A stretch of 64,000 bases of DNA, taken from positions 377,355,241-377,419,240 of the forward strand of contig OY856187.1 of assembly GCA_963693315.1 (NCBI GenBank), in the 5' to 3' direction. The notes beneath the pieces were generated by a model. It worked only from the letters and a program-made list of their open reading frames with translations. It was not told the origin of the DNA and ran no database searches. Shown piece after piece: positions 34,350 to 46,859 of the stretch. The stretch's first letter is position 1; every line of letters begins with the position of its first letter. This stretch comes from Diogma glabrata. Lineage: Eukaryota; Arthropoda; Insecta; Diptera; Cylindrotomidae. The position numbers and the translations under genes were made by a program.

Positions 34350-36344
34350 GAAATAAAGCACAAAAATAGGCCAAACCTAAGCAAATTGGCAGAGTAAGAT
34401 GGATCGAGATGCGGTTTTTTGCATTCGATTCAAGAAGCCGTCAGGAAAGTTTGTGAACATAGCCATTTTTCGGCAAAAAACTTCTGGAGTACCTAGGGAC
34501 CATAACAGGTTATAAACACCTCAACTTTTTGATCTTTCCATTAATTCAGCTCGAAATTGATCGAAGCTCGTTACTTGGGGTTTTTTGGGGTCGCTGAACA
34601 CGAATATGATGTCGGCTATGACCTTCGGAGTTCCTAGGGCTCAGAGCGGGTATGTCTTACTCATCTCCTGGAACTTTACATTACTTCAGCTAGAAATTGA
34701 TCGAAGCTCGTTACTGGGGTTTTTGGGGCCGTTGAACACGAATATGATGTCTGCAATGACCTTCGGAGTACCTAGGGGCCAGGCCGAGTTATATACACCT
34801 CATCTCCTGGAACTTTCCATAAATACAGCTCAAATTGATCGAAGCTCGTTACTCGGGGAGTTTTGGGGTCGCTGAACACAAATATGATGTTTTCGATGAT
34901 CCTCGAAGTACCTAGGGCCCAGGGCGGTTATGTCTAACTCATCTCCTGGAACTTTCCATTTGTTCAACTCGAAATTGATCGAAGCTCGTTACTCGGGGGT
35001 TTTTGGGGTCGCATAACACGAATATGATATCGGCAATGACCCTAGGAGTACCTAGGGCCCAGGGCGGGTATGTCTAACTCATCTCCTGGAACTTTCCATA
35101 AATACGTCTCGAACTTTATCGACGCTCGTTACTGGGGGGGGGGGGGGGGGGGGAGGGGTTTGGAGCCGCTGCACACGAATGTGATGTCTGCGATGACCCT
35201 CGGAGTACCTAGGGGCCAGGGCGGGCTATATACCCCTCATCTCCTGAAACTTTCCATAAATACAGCTCGAAATGGATCGAATCTCGTTAATCGGCGGTTT
35301 TTGGGGTCGCTGAACACGAATATCGTGTCGGCGATGACCCTGGGTCGCAGGACGGGTATATTTAACTCATATCCTGAAAATTTCCATAATTAAAACTCAA
35401 TTATTTTATTTAATCGATTATTTTATTTTTTTATTATATGATTTTATTTCTTAATGGAAAAATCGAGGTGATGAGTTAGACATGCCCACTTTGGACCCTA
35501 GGTACTCCGAGTGTCATCGCCGACATCATATTCGTCTTCAGCGCGACCCCAAAAACCCCCGAGTAACGAGCCTCGATCAATTTCGAGCTTTATTTATGGA
35601 AAGTTCCAGGAGATGAGGTGTTTTTTACCCACCCTGGTCCCTAGGTACTCCGAAGGTCATCCAGACATCATATTCGTGCTCAGCGGCCCCAAAAACCCCC
35701 GAGTAACGAGCTTCGATCAATTTCGATCTAAATTTTTGGAAAGTTCCAGAAGATGAGCTAGACATACCCGCCTTGGGCCATAGGTACTCCGAGGGTTATC
35801 GCTGACATCACATTCGTGTTCAGCGACCCCAAAAATGACCGAGTAACGAGATTCGATCAATTTCGACCTGTATTTATGGAAAGTTCCAGGAGATGAGGTG
35901 TATATAACCCGCTCTGGTCCCTAGGTACTCCGAAGGTTATTGAAGACATCATATTCGTGTTCAGTGGCACAAACCCCCCCCCCCCCAATAACGAGCTTCG
36001 ATCAATTTCTAGCTGAGGTAATGTAAAGTTCCAGGAGATGAGTTAGACATACCCGCCCTGGGCCCTAGGTACTCCGAGGATCATCGCCGACATCATATTC
36101 GTGTTCAGCGACCCCAAAAACCCCAAGTAACGAGCTTCGATCAATTGAGAAATTTGAAATTTATGGAAAGTTCAAGGAGATGAGGTGTTTATAACCCGCA
36201 TTGGCCCCTAGGTACTCCAGAGGTTTTTTGCCGAAAAGTGGCTATGTTCACAAACTTTCCTGACGGCTTCCTGAATCGAATGCAAAAAACCGCATCTCGA
36301 TCCATCTTGCTCTGCCAATTTGCTTAGGTTTAGTGCTTTATTTC
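34350..36344. mobile_element. Foldback element with tandem-repeat arms
   Basis: The outer ends (34350-34480 and 36228-36344) are inverted copies sharing AGATGCGGTTTTTTGCATTC and AAGTTTGTGAACATAGCCA. Each arm is then built of six or seven ~140-bp units: CCTAGGG-type landmarks at about 34491, 34631, 34771, 34911, 35051 and 35209 on the left, and at 35498, 35640, 35779, 35920, 36064 and 36208 in reverse on the right. The loop (35395-35460) is AT-rich. A G19-like run near 35135-35153 and a C-run near 35976-35987 lie in opposite arms. The arrangement resembles Drosophila FB (foldback) elements, though the repeat length differs. No transposase. Confidence 0.85.
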
Positions 36345-36632
36345 CTCGTCTACAATATTTCCTACACAAACAAATTTATTAGCAGAACTAAACGCAGAGA
36401 AACTGCAGTCTTTCGGGGTTAACGGGCTAAGTCTGACTGCAACACAAATTCAAAATAACGCCACCTGTTTGAAGACGTCAAGAATTTACAAAAAAAATTG
36501 GAAGTACAAGAGTGAAGCACTCATTGCTTTTAGCTGCTCTGAATTATGGAGGTCTTCTAGGGTTCGATTTTCTATAACTCAAACATTTTTGCAAATTTGA
36601 TTTAGAAGAATTTACGTTGCGGTTACATAAAT

Positions 36633-38452
36633 AGGCCAATAGAATAACGGAAAAATAGATGGCTTACGTGTTGTTGTCGGTAATAGGTCAGCAATTTTTT
36701 TAATCTCTGGAGTAGGGTACTCACATAATGGACATGCCGAGTCCACTCGCCCGGCACCTGGGGACTGGAGTTATGCAACTTAGTGTGCTGGAAATTTTTT
36801 TGCTTCCTTGTAAGCGATATAACTCGTAAATGGTGCACTTTCGGATATATTTTAAAATAAAAAAAAAACAAAACTAATTTGTTTTGTTGCAAATTTTTGC
36901 GAAAAAATGTCTAAAAAACGATGTTTTTCAATTGAATTTAGTTGTTTGCAAATAATTTTTAAAACATTATTGAGCCCTTTATCTTGTAGCTGAAACCTCA
37001 ACAAAAAAAGTAAGCTTCAGAATGTTTCGTTCAGCCTGATAGTTTTTGCACAATTCCATTTTGCACTTAATGCGCCTAAAAAAGTTGTTAACTTTGGCCA
37101 GGCTGCAAGGTCGGAGTTTTCATTCAATCGCAATCTGCTTGACGGGAGTTGAAAGGGTGTAGTATCAGCTTTAAATAGCATTTGTGTTGCCCATACCCAT
37201 ATTCAATATTAACAACAATTACAGTGGTTTGAAAAACCCGCGAAAATTCCTTAGTTGCAAAATTAAATTTCTCAACGAATTTTCCACTTAACGAGATGCG
37301 GTTTTAAAATTTGCAAATTCCTAAGAAAACTGAAGATTTAAAAAGAAACCTCTCTAACATGATTTGGACCGAGTTATGGCCCAGTTTGTTTTTGAAACCA
37401 CGATTGTGACATTGATTTTGTATGCCATATATCGACAGGAACCGAGAATTTCCCTCCAAAATGATACTGTTATGCTCACAAGATGCTGGGTCTGTGCCTA
37501 CCCAACACGCGATTGGTTACTCTGACTCCTGCTTGTAACGTACTCTATGAAAAAATAAAACGTACTGTATAGTATACGTAAAAGGTACGTAGCGATACGA
37601 TGTATAATTGTATTATTGTAATGACAAATAAATTTAATGAAAAAGTAATGAACTACTTATGTGTAATCATGTCCCAAATCATGTTAGAGACGTCTATTTT
37701 CTAAAATCTGAGGTTTTCTAAGCACTTTGCAAATTTTAACAACGCATCTCGTTAAGTTGAAAATTCGTTGAGAAATTTAATTTTACAACTAAGGAATTTT
37801 CGCAGTTTTTTTGAACCATTGCAATTGTTGTTAATATTGAATATGGGTATGAGCAGCACAAATGCTATTTAAAGCTGATACTACACCCTTTCAATTTCCG
37901 TCAAGCAGATTGCGATCGGATGAAAACTCAGACCTTGCGGCCTGCTCAAAGTTAACAACTTTTTTAGGGGCATTAAGTGCAAAATGGAATTGTGCAAAAA
38001 CTTTCAGGCCGAATGAAACGTTCTGAAGCTTACTTTTTTCGTTGAGGTTTCTGCTACAAGATAAAGAGTTCAATTATGTTATAAACAATTATTTGCAAAT
38101 AACTAAACTCAATTGAAAAATATCGATTTTTAGGCATTTTTTCGCAATTTTTCGCAAAAATTTGCAACAAAACAAATTATTTTTGTTTTTTTTTATATTA
38201 AAATATAGAAAAACATTTAAGGAACAAAAAAGTTCCGTGGCACCAGTATCCTAAAGTGCTCCATTTACGAGTTATATCGCTTACAAGGAAGCAAAAAAAA
38301 TGTCCAGCACATTTTGTTGCATAACTCCAGTCCCCAGGTGCCGGGTGAGTGGACTCGGCATGTTCATTATGTGAGTACTCTACCCCATAGATTAAAAAAA
38401 TTTCTGACCTGTTACCGACAACAACACGTACAATCCGTAATTCTATTGGCCT
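36633..38452. mobile_element. 1820-bp inverted repeat with ~295-bp loop
   Basis: Arms at about 36633-37372 and 37668-38452 mirror each other at high identity, for example CATGCCGAGTCCACTCGCCC on the left against its complement near 38350, and CAATCTGCTTGACGG near 37125 against its complement near 37900. The loop carries unrelated sequence (CTGGGTCTGTGCCTACCCAA) and no gene. Short frames in the arms are not credible. Foldback transposon or inverted duplication. Confidence 0.85.
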
Positions 38453-38657
38453 AAAAACCAAATTTCCATTTTCAGTAAAAACGTTAAGAATTTTTGGTTT
38501 TCGGAAGCCACAATTATTATAGCTAATTAGAGCCACCAGTAACTCTATTCCAGTACATCGTGAAATAGGAATTGAGGAATAAATTATAGCAATTTTTTCA
38601 TAACTAGTATTCCGTGCCGCGGAAAAATATCAAATTCGTATTAAAAAATATTATTAA

Positions 38658-39189
38658 GGGCCGATTGTATGAACAAGGATGGATAGAAAAAAATCCGAGG
38701 ATAAAATTCTATCTTCATCCGAGGATTCTCTTTTTCGTCGATTGTATGAACACGGATAGAATTAATTTTTATTTTTGTTTTTAATGCAATTTATAGCATT
38801 TTTTTATAAGTGGCAATACTTTTTCTTTTACTTTTCTATTAAATAAATTTTACTATAAATTAAAAATCGTTATTTCAGAATTGAAATTGAATATATTAAA
38901 ATTATATTGAAAATATTTTTTATTTTACTATTAATTCATATCAAAATACAAATTTTTAAAACGCAGAATTTTAAATTAAAAAATAACCACAAATCAAAGC
39001 AAAACTTTTCTGCTATGCGCATGTCAAGAAAAAAGTTTTATCCTTTGTTTTATAGAAGAAAAATAGAAGATAGATCAAAGGATAGATCAACAATCCTTGG
39101 ATAGATTTTTTAATCTATCCTGATTCATACAATACAAACGACGATTAATCCGAGGATTTATCTTCTATCCGCATTCATACAATCGGCCC
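38658..39189. mobile_element. 532-bp Harbinger-like MITE
   Basis: Terminal inverted repeats begin GGGCCGATTGTATGAA at both ends, continuing with GGATAGA- and CCGAGGAT-containing blocks repeated inside. The element is flanked on both sides by TAA (38655-38657 and 39190-39192), a 3-bp target duplication. GGGCC termini with a TAA/TTA duplication are characteristic of PIF/Harbinger elements. No transposase, so it would depend on an autonomous partner. Confidence 0.85.
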
Positions 39190-39194
39190 TAATA

Positions 39195-40880
39195 TATAAA
39201 TAAAAAGTGAACATAAATAAAATAATAAAACTTCGACTCATACCTTTTTTTATTAATGCCATCTTTTATCAGATTTAATTTATTTGATTAGTTTTGAATA
39301 AATTATATTTTTTTCGAAAACAAAAATTCGAGGGTTTAAGCCTCTACTAATAAAAACACAAAACTGACACCTACAGAAAATATTTGTAACTATCACCTAC
39401 ACACTGTCATCTGTTGCTTAATAGAAAATACTTCTTTTTGTTCGTGATTGATTTCATTTACAACCTCAATGTGTCTCGACTTTCATAGACCTCAATGTGT
39501 CTCGAGAATTCATAGAAAAAATTTTGGTTTTTACTATCATAAAACAGAATGCACTTTGTTGTAATCGCCTCACTACAGTAAGGTTTTAGCATACGCATCA
39601 CTTTCAAATTTTATGGGCAACTTAATTTTTTGTGAACTTTATTTTACTTAAAAGATTATAACTATTTAGTTAAAAGAAGTTTAGTTAGTTTTAAAAGAAG
39701 TTTTATAAGTTCTAGTTGTTTAATTGAAATAGCGTAAGAGTCATATTGGTTTTGAATTGGACATTAGTTTGCAATTTTAAGAGAAGAAAACACAAAAAGG
39801 GGAGTGCAGTACACATTATCACAACGTACATCAAAGAGATTCAGAGATTTAGAAATGAATGTCTTCCAAATATGAACTAGCAAAGAGGAAGGAAGGCGTG
39901 TAATAACAAAATCTAACAATAGAGTGTATAGCAGATTGTACTAAAACTTAAGAACTCATTAAGTGAACGTGAGTTTTCTGCATTAAATTACAAATAGTAA
40001 CTCAACGAGTATTGGACGGGAGTACTAATCAAGAGTACTAAAATTGAACAACAAAAATATATTTGGACATTTGCATCGGTTGACTCATGAACTTTGGGAA
40101 TCACATGAAGTGCCGAAACCGATGAGTGTAATAAAAGACTAAATGTGATCAAAACGGTAAGCAAATCAAAAGGAGGAGCTCACCTTGGAGTGACGTATAT
40201 GTAAAGAAAGGTGGTGGTGGTAGAGGGTGGCGGTGTACGGAACGATAGTGTACGGAATAGGCGGTGAAGAATTTGTAAGTTTCTGTAAGTTGATGAGAGT
40301 TAAGACGGCTTTTGTGGTAGTATGGATACAGGGTATGCTTTGAGTTGATTTTGAGGTCTATAGTTTGAGGTGGTGTACTCTGAGTATGTTTATAGCAGAC
40401 ATCATTTGTTGCAACCATTACATTTATCTCATGCCAAATTTTATGTTTTTCCTATCCTGAAATTAGGAAAAAAGTAGGAAGCAGTCTTGTCAGAATCAAA
40501 CTGCCCTAAACTGCCTGCTTTGTTGGTTGACGAATAATGGTCGGCAGATACTTGATAAGATCGGTGCTTAGAAGTGAGAACCTATCGCTGTGATTTATAA
40601 TATAACTTTAATAAAACAACCAGTGAAATTCTCCATGAAGAGAAAATATTTGAATTTTATTAAATAAATCTAAAGCTCACTAAATTTCTGGTGGTCCTGG
40701 TAGAATTGGAATCATCACACTAAATATTTTACAGAACGCAGCAGTACTAGTCTCACAAAGATTTGATATCCGTAAGACAATTTAAGCTGACTGGAATGGA
40801 TTCCAGATTAAAAACCTTATTATTTTAACGCATCACGTAATACTCTCCAAATACCACACACATGCAGAGTAACTAAAATC
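39195..40880. other. Unassigned region between MITE and retroelement remnants
   Basis: Slightly less AT-rich from 39.8 kb onward. A GGTGGTGGTGG tract near 40210 gives short proline- or glycine-rich frames with no domain. It could include the decayed 5' part of the adjoining non-LTR element, but I cannot show it. Confidence 0.4.
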
Positions 40881-40899
40881 AATCATGTTTTAACCCTCG

Positions 40900-42190
40900 G
40901 CAAACGCGAGGTAAAGAATATGCACATAGACTGATATCTCCTCAAAGTACTCCTGCTTTTTCGACTGAGAAAGTCGCAATCTCGCTCCAAACTAACATAG
41001 TTGCAGACAGCCAGAACGTCAAATATCTTCAATTCACTTTGCAGAATGTCAAATCAGCGCTTCTGTGAATCAAAAACGTCCATGTACCAGAACAATACTA
41101 TGGTCGCAGTTGATCTGCTACATGACCAGCTGGTCACATGCTACAATTAAAGAGATGAATAAATAATATTTTGATAAAAGATCAGCAACCATCTGTTAAT
41201 CGTTGTAACTACAAATCAAAAACGAGAGTGCTAAGAGATCAAAACGAACCCGATAGAGTGCTCTCACCATCATTATTTAACCTCTGCCTAAGATATTGCC
41301 GTATGGTGGTCTCTGTGAGCCTTTAAGTGACATCTAGTTGCGAAATCGCACGTATTGTGCTATTGATCGCAAGTATCTGCATATGACTTGATGATTATTA
41401 ATATTTTATTCCAGTTCGTGAACAAATTTAAATACTGACTTAACAATACTATTGAAACTGCACAAGCAACAACCGTCCATGTTATTAACGAATGCACCAT
41501 CTAGAGGCATAAGAAAACCACGAAGCATTAGATTCATCCTAGCAAGAACTCGGTTGGTCGCAAATCTTAAACAACTATGAAGTACTCATCAGTCGGCAAG
41601 TTAGGGCATACAAAATAATGTTAACCAACTACTGACATGTTTGAAAAAGGTGGCAGACCTGTTGAAATAAGCGCTGAGGTAACAGAGTTCCTGAAGCTAG
41701 AAACGATTCAAACGACCAACTTACAACGTGAAATATACGAAAACTCTGGATACCTAGATTGCAGCCTGCAGGCACCACAATACCTAAAGTTTGACCTCCA
41801 TACATTTTGAATTTTGGCTTTGTCCTGGTCCCTCATTTTAAATTATGCAGTCCCAATCTGGTCACCTCAGCTGAGTGAAACTTCATGGAAAAAGATAAAT
41901 CAACGTCAAAGCTGGAGTACAGGTTCTAATTGACTCTCGTTTAATGACACACCAAGATCATAAAAATAAACATTATAAACCATTCTCCCAACCGTATAAT
42001 CACAGATTGTTTTGTTGTTTACAAAAATAATATTCTTGAAGCAAATAAACGGTTTTACCAAAAATACCGTGCGTCGAAGGAAACCACCCAAAAGGGGACT
42101 GCCTACTGCACTAATGAGAACCTAAAAAAATTATCCTTTAGCGAGACTGGTGTAATGGGCGTTTAACCCATCTACTAATTCACATACAGA
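40900..42190 (+). pseudogene. Decayed non-LTR reverse transcriptase (3' half)
   Basis: Broken plus-strand frames show VLSPSLFNLCL at about 41255-41290 (reverse transcriptase motif following the GVPQG turn), LNYAVPIWSPQLSETSWKK at 41837-41895 (thumb region, in the ...RPILNYAAPIW form of Jockey-superfamily elements) and SETGVMGV...YRPIT near 42140-42190 at the C-terminus. The catalytic xADD motif is not recognisable. Many stops and indels. The 5' boundary is arbitrary. Directly upstream of a different (RTE-like) element fragment. Confidence 0.65.
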
Positions 42191-42306
42191 CCCATCACTC
42201 AATGATCAGATATGGTCATAAAAATATAAATTAAAATAAAACTAAAAAACTAAACTACTGGGTAGCGAAGTCCAAAATTCGACGCACGCGCCGTGCTGCC
42301 TGGGTA

Positions 42307-43900
42307 ATGCTGACAGAATTAGGTTGGTGTATTGGAGACAAACAGAGTAAAAACTGCTTAGTCAATGACGTTACGCCACGGCGAATTGGCGCCTTACAAC
42401 CAATGCGGCTTGGAGCGGGCGTCTGTCTTGGATCAAGCGGGTCGCTATATAAACGTGTAAAAAGGTTGTTTCTGGTGACCTTAATATACAGAACGGATCC
42501 ATTCACGACAATTTGGGTTGGGCCCAAAGTTAACACCCTAACCCCGGAAAAAACTAATATGTTAAATTTGGTTATCAGAAAGAGAATAACTGCAGACCCG
42601 GACAAAAACAGAATTTTACCTGAACGTGAAAAAGGACCAGACTTCCGAATCGGAACGTGAAACGTGCGCAACCTGAGCGCTCCTGATGCTCTTATAAGTC
42701 TAGAAACAGAGGCTGAGAGGTATAGGATGGATATTATTGCTCTGCAAGAAATTAGACAGCCGATAATCGGAAAACAAGATTTGGATAGTCACTCTCTATA
42801 CTGTAGTGGTCATCCATCTCGAAGAGAATTTGGAACTGGCTTTTTTGTTAGTGCACACTTTTGTTGGTGACTTTAATGGGCAGGTTGGAAGAGATATCTC
42901 TTATGAGAATGTGGTGGGTCCCAACAGCCTGCATTTGAATTCGAATGATAATGGTGAGAGAATGACTGAGTTTGCATTATCAAATAATTTGAGAATTGCC
43001 AGTACGTTCTTTCCGCGTCGATCGATTCATGAACAGACTTGGGTTTTACCGAATGGAAACACTCGAAATCAAATTGATCACGTTCTAGTAACAGCACGTT
43101 TCTTTTCGAGCGTTCGGGATGTGCGATCCTTTAGAGGTGCATACATTGGAAGTGACCACTTCCTTGTATGTGCAACGATACGGTTCCACTTCCCAAATTC
43201 AGGCATTCCAAAATTCAATCAACGGAAACATCTCATCATTAAAGAATGCTGAAACGAAAGAGAGATATCAAATCCATATTGCCGAAACATTGGAGAAATC
43301 AAAAACCATTAATGGAGACGTCGATAAGTCATGGTATTTGCTCAAAGATGGTGTTTTAAGCGCTGCAGAGGGAAAATTTGCACGACCACAGAACCACTCC
43401 TAGAAGCCATGGATGCTTCAAGCATGCCTTGACGCTATTCAATACAAAATAGATTGCTATTTGAAAAGTCTACAAGGACGCAATACCAGGTCCACGAAGG
43501 AGAACTATAAACTGGCAAGAAAAGCCGTTACAAAGCTATGTTGACGAACGAAGAGAGAATGCTGGAAGAGACAGTGTGAGGAGATTGAAGGCTTCAATAA
43601 GGAACATCAATCGCGTAACTTTTTTCAACAGGCTAAAACCTTTCGTGATAAAGTCCAAATCAATAATCATAATAGAATAGGACATAGAAAAGGCGATACA
43701 TTATACTGGATAATCTAAGATTATCTAACGATGCTTATGCTTCCTCAAAGGAAGAGACCTGACGCTTTCAACACAATTTTCCTGGCTGCATATTTAGGAG
43801 GAGAGTTTTCGGGAGGCAAACGGGGAAAATAGGGAAAAACCAAACAGAATGGACTGGATCGTGGCAAAAGAGTTCAGTTCTCCCGCGATCGCCCGAGACT
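42307..43900 (+). pseudogene. Decayed RTE/BovB-like endonuclease fragment
   Basis: The frame to 42660 ends FRIGT then TGA, followed by NVRNL: the conserved GTWNVRNL start of RTE-type endonucleases with Trp changed to stop. It continues DIIALQEIRQ and FGTGFFV, then jumps directly to GDFNGQVGR near 42868, implying loss of roughly 80 residues. Next come NQIDHVLV, VRSFRGAYIGSDHFLV (43000-43185) and, after more shifts, broken frames with an FFQQAKTFRDKV stretch. No reverse transcriptase core survives. RTE-clade elements, often annotated as craniofacial development protein 2-like, have this domain order. Confidence 0.8.
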
Positions 43901-45885
43901 TTGTCTTAGGGTATGAGCTCCTTTGAGTCATACAACTCTTTCGACTATGATAATGTTTGAACATAATAAGGAATAGGAAATTAAGTTCTCAAGGATCTTT
44001 GAGACCTGCATAGCTTTTGGTTATGTACTACAGGCATGGTGTTTTTAGTGACTCTTTAGTAACTCCTTAACAAATAATAACATATTAACAATTCGAGATA
44101 GTTTGAAGTATTTGTGTTGCTCGAGATAAGCCGTTAGGCTGCTCATGTTGATACCAAATGTGCAAACGCATCTTGAGGTTTGTGACAGTATAGATGGTTT
44201 TTGGAACGAAGTTCCTTATCGCGCGTTGCGAAAGGGGGCTAGACGGAAAAAATTAAGACCAAAAGTTGTAGCGACACTTTTTTTTAATTTATTAGTTTTT
44301 ACTACTTTTTGTTGTTGTTTTCTTTTTTATTTTGTTTCGGTTTTCTGTTGGTGATGAATGAATTGATTATTTCTCAATATGTATTTTTTGTTGTTTTGGA
44401 TTTTGGAATGAAAATAAATGAAAAAAGAAAAAAACATTGAAGAAATAATTGAAGGTCTGTTTCTTCAGTTTTATTTAGTTATTTTGAGTTTGTAATGTAG
44501 ACTGGAGTATGACAATGTAGTGCCGTAAAGTTCCCTCGTCATATAGTATCTGTTTTCTCATAATTCACAATTTTACTTACCACACGTAGTTCATAATAGT
44601 TTCTCGTTCGTCCACAATCTATAGTCATATTTTCATATAGTTTCCGTTACATAAATTTGTTCTTAGCATAAAACCATTAACAATAATATTTCCTTTACAA
44701 TATCCTATTATTGGTTCACACTGCGTTTTCACCAGCGTTATTTCACCATACTACCAAAATTTGAATTCTCCGGACCTTAACCGTAGTTGCTCTAAAATGT
44801 TTTCAAACCTCGAACAGCTGTGCATATTTGTCCAAACGTCTCAATATTTAAAAACTATTATTCCACAGACCGTTTTGTCATTATCTTCGCAAAAAAATAG
44901 TAAATTTCTTATATAGTTAATGTTAACAATTTCACTTTCCGTTATAAATCTCAATTTTACTGTAATACTGTTTTGAGCTGTTGTTTCGTAGTGCATAAAC
45001 GTCGTACAGTCGGTTAAACTTACGTTTGATCCATTCTAATATGTTAATGTTTCCTCCCAATGCGTTGGAAATAACTTGTTTCGTGAAATCATTTTGCCAT
45101 TTTTGTATTACAAAATAACAATCAATGATTGTTTTAAAACGGAAAATGTACTAACGCTTTTGCATGTTTCCCCTAATACGAAATTGGTAGCGATATTTTT
45201 CGATATTAAAATTACTATAAAAGAGATGACTATACGATTTTTTGTCTCTTAGTCTATTTGATTATTCTGATTAGAATATAATTTTTGTGCTGTCAGTGCC
45301 GTGAAAGACTCATATACTTAAAGTGATTAAATTTTGTTTTTGATAAAAAAATTTCTCATAAGTGTTGGGATTCAATTTATTTCTTTTGTTGAATAAGTAG
45401 CCTAATATATGTTCATAATTAGAAAATTTTGTTGTCGTAATTAGAGAAATTTAGTGCTGTTTAGTCAAATTGAAAGTGACTGTTGCATCCATTTGTTCAG
45501 GTATCGTCAATTAAAAATATTTTTTTTGTTTTGGCGCTCGATAAATTAAAAAGAAGAAACATGAAAATTTTTATGGAGCTAAAATGTTAAAATTGAGGAG
45601 ACATTTATCTTAAAATAATTGAAATTAATTAGAACACAATTTATTAAATTAAAAAAACCGGTGATTTTTAGAGTAGTTACATTAAAATAAACGATTTACA
45701 TGATTGAATTTATATGACTTTTACATTATTGTCGTGTATTTATGTTTGTTTGTTGCTCAATCTTAACTGTGTGTAGAATGTACAGAAACAATCAATAAAT
45801 AAAATGTTCTTTACTGTGGCTGATGATGTCGTTAAGTTTTGAGTCATAAGAATGGTGTTTAGGTAATTTACTAAATGTCGCTCAC
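43900..45885. other. AT-rich DNA without recognised features
   Basis: One short frame near 44145 has no domain; it ends in a hydrophobic Phe/Leu run caused by T-rich sequence. The right part may contain early, very diverged units of the tandem array that follows. Confidence 0.45.
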
Positions 45886-45889
45886 CGTC

Positions 45890-46335
45890 CGTCCATGTTT
45901 ACCGCATTCAACTATATTATACGTTATACATACTAGCTGTTCAAAATTCATTCATCAGTGTTCGAAACAATAGTTTTTGTATTACTACAGCCACACACCG
46001 TTCATCCGTATTCACCGTATTCAACCATATTAAAAATGATACATACTAGCTGTTCAACATTCATACATCATTGCTTGAAACAATAGTTTTTACATCACTA
46101 CAGTCGCTCTGCGTTCATCTTTATTCACTGTATTCAACCATATTGTAAACTTCGCTAATCGTTCGTCTATATTTACTGTGTTCACCAATATTATAAATTT
46201 TGCATGCCAACTGTTTTCCATTCATCTACCATTGCATGATTTATAAGTTACATATTACTACCATCACTCAGCTTTCATCCATATTCACCGTTTTCAACAA
46301 TATTAATTTTTATGCCAGTTATTATACCGTCATCC
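45890..46335 (+). repeat. ~120-bp degenerate tandem repeat
   Basis: Three to four units starting near 45890, 46008 and 46128; each has TTCAAC(C/T)ATATT, ACATACTAGCTGTTCAA and GAAACAATAGTTTTT blocks, best conserved in the first two. No coding potential. Confidence 0.6.
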
Positions 46336-46339
46336 ACCA

Positions 46340-46850
46340 GTATTTGATTCAACCGTATTTCAGCGCAACAGTTATATATAATTTTTGCTACTACTACCGT
46401 ATTCCAACGCAACATTTATTCAAAATTTAAGTTATTTGTTACAACAATTGCCTGAGTTATTTTGACGCAACACTACTACAATATTTCAACGCAACAGTTG
46501 AATAAAATTTTTGCTGTTACTACCGTATTGTCTACAGTATTTCAACGCAACATTGAAATAAGATTTCTGCTGTTACTATCGTATGTCGAACATATTTCAG
46601 CGCAACATTGGAATAAAAATTTCTGCTATTACCACCGAATTTCAACGTAACATTTTCTATAAATATCTGGCTAATACTACCGCTTTCCAAACATATTTCA
46701 ACTCAACATTGATATACAATTTTTTGTTATTACCACCGAATTTCAACGCAACATTAATATAAGATTTGTGCTGTTATTACCGTATTGCAACGCAACTTTC
46801 ATATAAGAATTTTTGCTATTACTGCCGTATTTCTACGCAACATTTCTGCT
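46340..46850 (+). repeat. ~45-60-bp degenerate tandem repeat
   Basis: About nine units built around CCGTATTTCAACGCAACATT followed by a TATAAGATTTTTGCT-like stretch and GTTACTA. Units vary in length by insertion and deletion. It continues the 120-bp array and shares its CCGTATTCAAC core, so the two probably have a common origin. Confidence 0.7.
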
Positions 46851-46859
46851 TACCTGCTG

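Noticed and set aside
34585..35756. Frames of about 80-107 codons in the 34.6-35.8 kb foldback arms
   Set aside because: They follow the 140-bp unit, are not conserved between units and lack any domain.
42255..42671. Minus-strand frame of 138 codons
   Set aside because: It overlaps the plus-strand RTE-like fragment, which has recognisable endonuclease motifs; the minus frame has none.
45890..46850. Possible CRISPR-like regular repeats
   Set aside because: Units are contiguous and degenerate with no unique spacers, and the genome is evidently eukaryotic.
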